From: an uncultured Clostridia bacterium
GTDB lineage: Bacteria; Bacillota; Clostridia; Christensenellales; Pumilibacteraceae
Length of the DNA: 15,249 bases
Direction of reading: 5' to 3'
Assembly: GCA_900553555.1 (NCBI GenBank)
Contig: USEG01000009.1
Location: 1-15,249 of the forward strand
Shown: one piece after another, positions 13,896 to 15,249 of the stretch
Layout: each line of letters starts with the position of its first letter
How positions within the stretch are numbered: position 1 is the first letter of the stretch
Translations under genes and position numbers: made by a program
The notes under the pieces: model-generated
The model's input: the letters and a program-made list of their open reading frames with translations, nothing else
The model's database searches: none
What the model was told of the DNA's origin: nothing

Positions 13896-15181
13896 ATTAA
13901 AGCGCAAATTTTTTCCAAATCTTTCATACTGCGCTCGGCATAAAGGCGCTTGTTTTCCGCTTTATCGCGAGTTTTATTTTCAAGGGGAGGCAATATTCCG
14001 AAATTCGCATTCATGGGCTGGAAAGAGACGTTTTCCCGTTCAAGATAAGCCGCGAGCGCGCCCATTATTGTAGTCGGCGGGAACTCAGGCATAATCTTAC
14101 CGCTGCAAACGGCCGCGGCATTTATTCCGCACATAAGCCCCGATGCGATGCTTTCGACATATCCTTCCACTCCGCTAAGCTGCCCGGCGATAAATGTTTT
14201 TGGCAGCTTTTTGACCTGAAAGTGCCGGTTTATAACTTTGGGTGCATCAATAAAACTATTGCGGTGCATCACGCCGTAACGCAAAAATTCAGCGTTTTTC
14301 AATGCCGGTATCATTCCGAAAACCCTTTTTTGTTCCGAAAACTTTAAATTGGTCTGAAAACCCACGATATTATACATTTCACCCGCCGCATTTTCCTTTC
14401 GCAACTGCACCACCGCATACGGCTTTGTGCCGTTAAACGAAAATCCCACAGGTCTAAGCGGTCCGAACCGCAGCGTATCGAATCCACGTTTCGCCATAAT
14501 TTCCACCGGCATGCAACCCTCAAACACTTCGTTGGTATCGAAGTCGTGTAACGGCGAACGCTCGGCGTTTACGAGCTGTTCGTAAAAATTTGCGTACTCT
14601 TCTTTTGTCATGGGACAATTTACGTAATCGCCTGTTCCCTTCCCGTATCTGTCGCCGGTAAAGGCCGCGGCATAATCTATGCTGTCGCCTGCAATGATCG
14701 GAGCGGCGGCGTCGTAAAAATGCAGCGTTTGTCCCAACTTTTCGATTATCGCGTCGGACAAAGCGCCCACCGTAAGCGGACCCGTAGCGATGACGGTAGG
14801 AGTATTTTCGTCCCAGTCATCCACCGTTTTGTTTATGATTTTAACATTTTTCAGCTCCTTTACGGCTTGCGTGACGGCATTTGTAAACAGCGTCCTGTCC
14901 ACCGCCAAAGCGCTTCCGGCAGGAACTCTGACTTTGTCGGCAACGGCTATCAGTAAGCTGTCCATTTTCCTCAGTTCGGCTTTCAGCAGTCCTCCGGCAG
15001 CAGCAATATCGTCGCTTTTAAGCGAATTGCTGCACACCAACTCGGCAAAGGTCCCGACTTTATGCGCCGGGCTTTTAACGTCCGGTTTACATTCGTATAA
15101 GCTGACGGCAATGCCCCGCTTGGCGAGTTGATATGCGGCTTCGCAGCCGGCCAAACCCGCACCTATAACGTTTACGTTCAT
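13892..15181 (-). CDS. trmFO: tRNA m5U54 methyltransferase, folate/FAD-dependent
   Basis: TrmFO makes 5-methyluridine at position 54 of the tRNA T-loop, using methylenetetrahydrofolate as carbon donor and FAD as reductant. The 429-residue product opens with an FAD-binding Rossmann motif, GAGLAGCEAA (residues 7-16). It carries FAELVCSNSLKSD with Cys50 and EGCMPVEIMAKRGFDTLRFG with Cys223; these match the two cysteines known to be functional in the Bacillus enzyme (Cys53 and Cys226 there). Length is normal for the family. I place the start at the ATG at 15181 rather than an upstream in-frame start at 15205: AGAGG lies seven bases before it, MNVNVIGAGLAG is the usual family N-terminus, and it overlaps the topA stop by four bases. 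No terminator is seen after the gene; the hslV promoter overlaps its last codons. Confidence 0.97.
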   Translation of the reverse strand: MNVNVIGAGLAGCEAAYQLAKRGIAVSLYECKPDVKSPAHKVGTFAELVCSNSLKSDDIAAAGGLLKAELRKMDSLLIAVADKVRVPAGSALAVDRTLFTNAVTQAVKELKNVKIINKTVDDWDENTPTVIATGPLTVGALSDAIIEKLGQTLHFYDAAAPIIAGDSIDYAAAFTGDRYGKGTGDYVNCPMTKEEYANFYEQLVNAERSPLHDFDTNEVFEGCMPVEIMAKRGFDTLRFGPLRPVGFSFNGTKPYAVVQLRKENAAGEMYNIVGFQTNLKFSEQKRVFGMIPALKNAEFLRYGVMHRNSFIDAPKVINRHFQVKKLPKTFIAGQLSGVEGYVESIASGLMCGINAAAVCSGKIMPEFPPTTIMGALAAYLERENVSFQPMNANFGILPPLENKTRDKAENKRLYAERSMKDLEKICALI

Positions 15182-15249
15182 ACGTTTTCCTCTTTGTATC
15201 CGCAATCTTTATTGGCGCAAACCAAATAATTTTTGCCTCTGTACGAACG
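15178..15249 (-). CDS. topA: DNA topoisomerase I, C-terminal end (partial)
   Basis: Only the last 23 codons and the TGA stop are inside the window; the gene begins beyond base 15249. The visible peptide starts RSYRGKNYLVCANKDCGYKE and holds a C-x4-C pair followed by GYKE. This matches the end of the last zinc-ribbon repeat found at the C-terminus of bacterial topoisomerase I, the type IA enzyme that relaxes negative supercoils. The identification rests on this short motif and on gene order, because topA directly precedes trmFO in Bacillus and many other Firmicutes. Its TGA overlaps the trmFO start codon (ATGA), which suggests translational coupling. Another zinc-ribbon protein is possible but less likely. 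Confidence 0.75.
   Translation of the reverse strand, partial: RSYRGKNYLVCANKDCGYKEENV

Noticed and set aside
15182..15205. Longer trmFO start at 15205
   Set aside because: It would overlap topA far more, has no Shine-Dalgarno site, and adds residues before the standard MNVNVIGAG start.

Overview
The window is a dense run of housekeeping genes, all on the minus strand, so it is best read from base 15249 down to base 1. The proteins and most of the local gene order (topA-trmFO-hslV-hslU; hisS-aspS; ruvX next to a DUF1292 gene; rpsB-tsf-pyrH-frr-uppS-cdsA-dxr-rseP) point to a Firmicutes bacterium, probably of class Clostridia. Other pointers are strong GGAGG-type ribosome binding sites, sigma-A-like promoters and simple stem-plus-U-tract terminators. 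Genus or species cannot be told from this sequence. No tRNA, rRNA, CRISPR array, transposon or phage gene is visible. No gene-free stretch exceeds about 210 bases.

Layout in transcription order. (1) 15249-13892: the last 23 codons of topA overlap trmFO by four bases (ATGA). (2) 13895-7394: a clear promoter overlaps the end of trmFO and drives hslV-hslU-hisS-aspS-cysteine desulfurase and a 66-residue single-span membrane protein, ending in a GC-rich terminator at 7394-7424. (3) 7349-6381: an extended -10 promoter, ruvX (TTG start) and a DUF1292 gene with a cysteine-rich tail, ending in a long AT-rich terminator hairpin. (4) 6395-4430: a promoter embedded in that hairpin, an rpsB leader of about 113 bases with possible alternative pairings, rpsB and tsf, then a terminator. 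(5) 4398-3703: pyrH. (6) 3702-1: a promoter abutting the pyrH stop codon, then frr-uppS-cdsA-dxr-rseP, almost without gaps. rseP runs off the window edge.

Together the genes cover tRNA modification and charging (trmFO, hisS, aspS), protein quality control (hslVU, rseP), sulfur transfer (cysteine desulfurase), Holliday junction/rRNA maturation (ruvX), translation (rpsB, tsf, frr), pyrimidine nucleotide supply (pyrH), undecaprenyl carrier and phospholipid synthesis (uppS, cdsA) and the MEP isoprenoid pathway (dxr).

I see no wholly new system. The parts most worth a second look are regulatory and architectural: a perfect inverted repeat between the hslV promoter and its Shine-Dalgarno site; twin ACAGG-AGG motifs in the rpsB leader that compete for one upstream CCUGUU; the seven-cysteine tail on the DUF1292 protein; the low-complexity insertion in RseP; and the splicing of a hisS-to-DUF1292 block between hslU and rpsB, where Bacillus has codY and motility genes.
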